The notes beneath the pieces were generated by a model, which saw only the letters and a program-made list of their open reading frames with translations, was not told where the DNA came from and made no database searches. This document shows, piece after piece, positions 59,601-64,000 of a stretch of 64,000 nt of DNA. The stretch comes from Triticum aestivum. Lineage: Eukaryota; Streptophyta; Magnoliopsida; Poales; Poaceae. The first letter of the stretch is position 1. Every line of letters begins with the position of its first letter. The stretch covers positions 119,789,116-119,853,115 of the forward strand of contig NC_057797.1 of the NCBI RefSeq assembly GCF_018294505.1, given 5' to 3'. Made by a program: the position numbers and the translations under genes.

Positions 59601-60010
59601 AAGAGAGATGCCCGGCAGCAGTTTCGGAGACCGAAACATCCGATGAATTAACCGACTATAATGCCGCTATAGTTCACCGTTGGGGCGTCAAATGGACTCC
59701 GAATGCGATGAAACTTGGCAGGCGACCTACTAACAACATAACACCGCATGCCAACTTTCAACCCATTCCGAGAACATTTTCCGGCCACTTATAAAATAAT
59801 ATTTCGGACGTGTCGCGGGCGCATGCAAGTGAGTCTGGGCTCAGAACAGACAACGGAAGAAACTGGGGGAACCCGGACGGATGCAAGTTTTGAAAACATG
59901 ATGATGCAATGCACATGATGACATGGCAAGATGCAGCACGCATGCAAAAGACAAGGCAACAACAACGACTAAATAAAAGACACCTGGCGCAACGGTCTCG
60001 GGGCGTTACA
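56615..60010. mobile_element. Partial TGTAACGCCC-ended large non-coding element
   Basis: The right end read on the minus strand is TGTAACGCCCCGAGACC, closely like both ends of the 6806-10361 element (TGTGACGCCC and TGTGACGTCC). The left end is lost at the E-family LTR. An internal CCCTGCAGGGGTG motif is also shared with 6806-10361 (7657-7669). No coding region is recognised; GC-rich ORFs at 58500-59250 have no similarity known to me. Confidence 0.5.
57063..57077. repeat. Poly-G run of 15
   Basis: Fifteen consecutive G after GGCCC. Either a real homopolymer or an assembly length error. Confidence 0.8.
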
Positions 60011-60609
60011 TTAGGCATCATGGTCTAGAGCATTCAAGAGGAAATTGTGGATTGCTAAATGACCGAGTTTGTGAAGGTTTGGAAGTCATCTGAAGACTTA
60101 CCATGAGTGATTGGACGAGGTATGTGTGACCTTAGTTCAAGGAGAATACGGTGATGTCGGGACTGTCTGTCCTCATGTCTAAATACCTAGCCGCTCAAAC
60201 CAGACGTACAACTGTTACAGCAGTTGGAACTGGTCTACCAAATCATTGTCTTCACCAAGCTAACTGGTTCTATTTCCTCAACCCTTTCATTTCTTCATTA
60301 CTATGTTGTGTACCTGTTCATATCTGTTTGAAGACTTCGATTGAAGGCATTCTCAATTTCCTCAGTTTAATTTCTTCAGTATGGTTGTCTTCATTCTGTT
60401 TTATCCTCTGCTTACACTTTTCTGTACTCTGTGTTTTGTTTCCAATTCATCATGATGTCCATGCTTATGTTATGTCATGTCTGCATCTGAGTACTTATTC
60501 TGCTACAAGTAGTTCTTGGCTTAGGAATTTCCTCACCCTGAAATTCCTTAGTGAAGAATTTATAAAAATTGCCTATTCACCCCCCTCTAGTCGACTTAAC
60601 GCACTTTCA
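60011..60609 (+). repeat. 3' part of an LTR of another family
   Basis: T-rich sequence ending CACCCCCCTCTAGTCGAC then TTAACGCACTTTCA. This is a typical grass LTR end; the left part is missing. Its last base adjoins the first recognised base of F. Confidence 0.45.
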
Positions 60610-61907
60610 GGACTCTAATTTGCATGATTTGAATTAAACTAACCCCGGACTGACGTTGTTTTCAGCAGAACTACCATGGTGTTGTTTTTGTGTAGAAATA
60701 AAAGTTCTCAGAATGGAACAAAACTTTGCGAGGAAATTTTATACAGTAAACAGGAATTTCTGGAGCCAAGACCTACCAGAGAGGGGCACCTGGGTGGGCA
60801 CAACCCACCAAGGCACGCCCCTCTCTCCTGGCGCACTCAGAAAAAAAATCAGGGAGAAAGAATTATCGCGATCCATGAGACGGAGCCGCTGTCACCTCCT
60901 GTTCTTCATCGGGAGGCCAGATCTGGTGTCCATTTGGGGCTCCGGAGAGGGAAGTCTTTGTTTTTCATCATCACCAACCCTTCTCCATCGCCAATTCCAT
61001 GATGCTCCCCACCGGGAGTGAGTAATTCCTTTGTAGGCTCGCTGGTCGGTCAGGAGTTGGATGAGATTCATCATGTAATCGAGTTAGTTTTGTTAGGGCT
61101 TGATCCCTAGTGTCCAGTATGTTCTAAGATTGATGTTTCTATGACTTTGCCATGCTTAATGCTTGTCACTTTGGGCCTGGGTGCCATGATTTCAGATCTG
61201 AACTGTTTATGTTATCACCATTATATCCATGTTCTAGATCCGATCTTGCAAGTTATAGTCACCTACTACGTGTTATGATCCGGCAACCCCGTGGTGACAA
61301 TAGCTGGGACCACTCCCGGTGATGACCGTAGTTTGAGGAGTTCATGTATTCACCGTGTGTTAATGCTTTGTTCCGATTCTCTATTAAAAGGAGGCCTTAA
61401 TATCCCTTAGTTTCCAATAGGACCCTGCTGCCACGGGAGGGTAGGACAAAAGATGCCATGCAAGTTCTTTCCATAAGCACGTATGACTATTTACGGAATA
61501 CATGCCTGCATTATATTGATAAACTGGAGGCAGTGATGTATCGCCCTAGGTTATAACCGCCTCATGATGAATATCATCCAACAAGTCACCGATCCAATGT
61601 CTATGAATTTATCCTATATTGTTCTTGCTAAGTTACTACTGCTATCATCACTGTTACACTTGCTACAAAATTACTGTTATCACTATTACCGTTACCGTTG
61701 CTGCTGCTACTATTATCAAAACTATCATAGCACATTGCTACTGATCACTTTGTTGTAGATAATTAATCTCCAGGTGTGGTTGAATTGACAATTCAGCTGC
61801 TAATACCTTCAAATATTCTTTGGCTCTCCTTGTGTTGAATCTATAAATTTGGGTTGAATACTCTACCCTTGAAAACTGTTGTGATCCCCTATACTTGTGG
61901 GTTATCA
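60610..61907 (+). repeat. Retroelement F 5' LTR
   Basis: GGACTCTAATTTGCATG at the start, CTTGTGGGTTATCA at the end. No insertion at the point corresponding to 6806 (about 61435). Confidence 0.8.
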
Positions 61908-61918
61908 AGACCTTTTTC

Positions 61919-61936
61919 TGGCGCCGCTGCCGGGGA
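61919..61936 (+). other. Primer-binding site of F, tRNA-Asp type with one mismatch
   Basis: TGGCGCCGCTGCCGGGGA: one change (T to C) from the sites of A, D and E. Confidence 0.8.
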
Positions 61937-61985
61937 GCATAGCTATATTTGTTGAGTCATTTGGGATTATTACCAATTTATCACT

Positions 61986-62605
61986 ATGAAGAATCTGAAG
62001 GATGCCAAGGCTAATATTTTTCCCTCAAAGACGAGGGGAGGTAAGGAACTGCCATCCAGTTCTGCTTTAGATTCACCTTCTGTTATAAGTAAACTTGCAA
62101 CACCACCACATGTTATTAATCCTGATATGTCGCAAGTTATTGATGATGCTACTCCTGCTATGGATAATGCTTATGATGATGCTAGTACCTTGCTTGATAA
62201 TGATGATGTGCCACTTGGTGAATTTCTTGATAAAGAAATTGCTAGATTAATACAACGTGATGTTGTTGAATCTGATGATGAGCTTGAAACTAAAACTCCT
62301 GAAACACCTGCTAGAACTAGACTTCCTAGATATGAATTGCCTAAGGTACCAAAAGGTTATGTTATGAATGAGGACACAATTAGAGATATTCTTGCTTGTA
62401 AGGATAGAGATGATCTAGAGAAATTATTATGCAAGTATAAAGAAAAATCTCTGAATGCTAGAATGAAATATGATCCTAAGTTTGCTACTTCACCTATCTT
62501 TATTGATGATAAGGATTATGAATTCTCTGTCGACTCGGAGTTAATTGATTTGGTTGAATCTAATCCTTTCCATGGTTATGAAACTAAAACTGTTGTGGCA
62601 CATCT
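61986..62605 (+). pseudogene. Gag N-terminus of F, truncated by the Angela insertion
   Basis: MKNLKDAKANIFPSKTRGGK at 61986, then an acidic segment and the conserved YVMNEDTIRDILACKDRDDL and DKDYEFSVDSELIDLVESNP. Open throughout, unlike the same part of A, which has two frame breaks. Translation enters the Angela LTR at 62606 and stops at 62633. The rest of gag is outside the window or lost. Confidence 0.8.
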
Positions 62606-64000
62606 TGAAGGAAATATGCCCAAGAGGCAATAATAAAGTTGTTATTTATATTTCCTTATATCATGATAAATGTTTGTTATTCATGCTAGAATTGTATTAA
62701 CTGGAAACTTAGTACATGCGTGAATACATAGACAAACAGAGTGTCACTAGTTTGCCTCTACTTGACTAGCTCGTTGAATCAATGATGGTTATGCTTCCTA
62801 ACCATAGACATTAGTTGTCATTTGATTAACGGGATCACATAATTAGAGAATGATGTGATTGACTTGACCCATCCGTTAGCTTAGCACGATGATTGTTTAG
62901 TTTGTTGCTATTGCTTTCTCCATAATTTATACATGTTCCTATGACTATGAGATCATACAACTCCCGAATACCGGAGGAACACTTTGTGTGCTACCAAATG
63001 TCACAATGTAACCGGGTGATTATAAATGTGCTCTACAGGTGTCTTCGATGGTGTTTGTTGAGTTGGCATAGATCGAGATTATGATTTGTCACTCCGATTG
63101 TCGGAGAGGTATCTCCGGGCCCTCTCGGTAATGCACATCACTATAAGCCTTGCAAGCAATGTGACTAATGAGTTAGTTGCGGGATGATGCATTACGGAAC
63201 GAGTAAAGAGACTTGACAGTAACGAGATTGAACTAGCTATTGAGATATTGATGATCGAATCTCGGGCAAGTAACATACCAATGACAAAGGGAACAACGTA
63301 TGTTGTTATGCAGTTTGACCGATAAAGATCTTCGTAGAATATGTAGGAACCAATATAAGCATCTAGGTTCTGCTATTGGTTATCGACCGGAGATGAGTCT
63401 CGGTCATGTCTACATAGTTCTCGAACCCGTAGGGTCCGCACGCTTAACATTCTGTGACGATTTGTATTATGAGTTATGTGATTTGATGACCGAAGTTTGT
63501 TTGGAGTCCCGGATGAGATCGGGGACATGACGAGGAGTCTCGAAATGGTCGAGACATAAAGATCGATATATTGGAAGGCTATATTCGGACATCGGAAAGG
63601 TTCCGAGTGATTCGGGTATTTTTCAGAGTACCCGAGAGTTACGGGAATTCGTATTGGGCCTTAATGGGCCATACGGGAAAGGAGAGAAAGGCCTCAAGGG
63701 CAGTCGCGCCCCTTCCCCATGGACTGGTCTGAATTGGACTAGGGAAAGGGGGCACCCCCTTCCTTCCTTCTCCTTCTCCCTTCCCTTTTTCCTATTCCAT
63801 GTGGGAGGTGGAATCCTACTAGGACTAGGGAGTCCTAGTAGGACTCCACACTTTGGGCGCGCCCTATGAGGGTCGGCCTCCTCCTCCCTCCATCCTTTAT
63901 ATACGTGGCCAGGGGGCACCCCATAGACACACAAGTTGATCATTGATCTCTTAGCCATGTGCGGTGCCCCCCTCCACCATAATCCACCTCGGTCATATCG
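62606..64000 (+). repeat. BARE1/WIS/Angela-type copia LTR, cut by the window edge
   Basis: TGAAGGAAATATGCCC start, the same order of blocks as 17646-19343, and a TATA region CTTTATATACG near 63895. Inserted in the gag of F. Whether it is a solo LTR or a full element cannot be seen. Confidence 0.85.

Larger units (their letters stand above)
60610..62605 (+). mobile_element. Retroelement F: same family as A, 5' end only
   Basis: LTR 60610-61907, primer site and the beginning of gag, cut by an Angela LTR at 62606. Serves as the empty-site reference for the insertion in A's LTR. Confidence 0.8.

Noticed and set aside
1..64000. A new non-TE gene system
   Set aside because: Every long coding stretch was assigned to a known TE family or the copper gene; unexplained parts are non-coding or low-complexity, so no new multi-gene system is claimed.

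Overview
The window is nuclear DNA of a Triticeae grass (wheat, Aegilops or barley type). The evidence is the repeat content: BARE1/WIS/Angela-type copia LTRs, Athila- and Tat-lineage gypsy elements in a nested pile, a Stowaway MITE and a PIF/Harbinger element. One host gene is visible at the left edge; nearly everything else is transposable element (TE) sequence. I see no rRNA, tRNA gene, CRISPR or bacterial feature.

Left edge (1-3187): on the minus strand, three exons encode a plastid transit peptide plus a GMMCDGC heavy-metal (HMA) domain that matches the N-terminus of the chloroplast copper ATPase PAA1 (HMA6). The rest of the ATPase is not seen. Reading on into intron 3 gives a stop codon followed 31 nt later by AATAAA, which would make a short PCH1-like plastid copper chaperone. 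A PIF/Harbinger element with a broken Myb/SANT ORF (3188-5570) sits 138 bp upstream of the start codon.

5571-17057: a DNA-transposon remnant, then retroelement A (Athila lineage, plus strand). A has an LTR, a tRNA-Asp primer site, a gag-protease ORF without reverse transcriptase and an Athila-type ORF. Its LTR is split by a 3.56-kb TG...CA-bounded element (6806-10361, 5-bp target duplication CATGG).

17058-49000: a truncated LTR, a truncated Angela LTR, then a three-level nest. C (Tat-like, minus, gag-protease only, with an opposite-strand coiled-coil ORF) is split by E (Athila lineage, minus, 20194-43457), and E is split by B (Tat lineage, plus, 28127-41244, TSD AGTCT). B carries dual RNase H domains and a multi-exon gene on the opposite strand.

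49001-64000: a short strip, retroelement D (Sabrina-like, non-autonomous), a truncated second copy of the E family, a large TGTAACGCCC-ended element, an LTR fragment, retroelement F (same family as A) and an Angela LTR that runs off the window.

The points most worth a second look are the copper-chaperone short isoform, an LTR-like promoter module placed before the post-pol ORFs of A and E, nonsense codons in B that all fit cytosine deamination, the mosaic divergence of E's LTR pair, and an eight-copy 15-nt motif array between the convergent genes of B. No coding system outside known plant gene and TE families was found.
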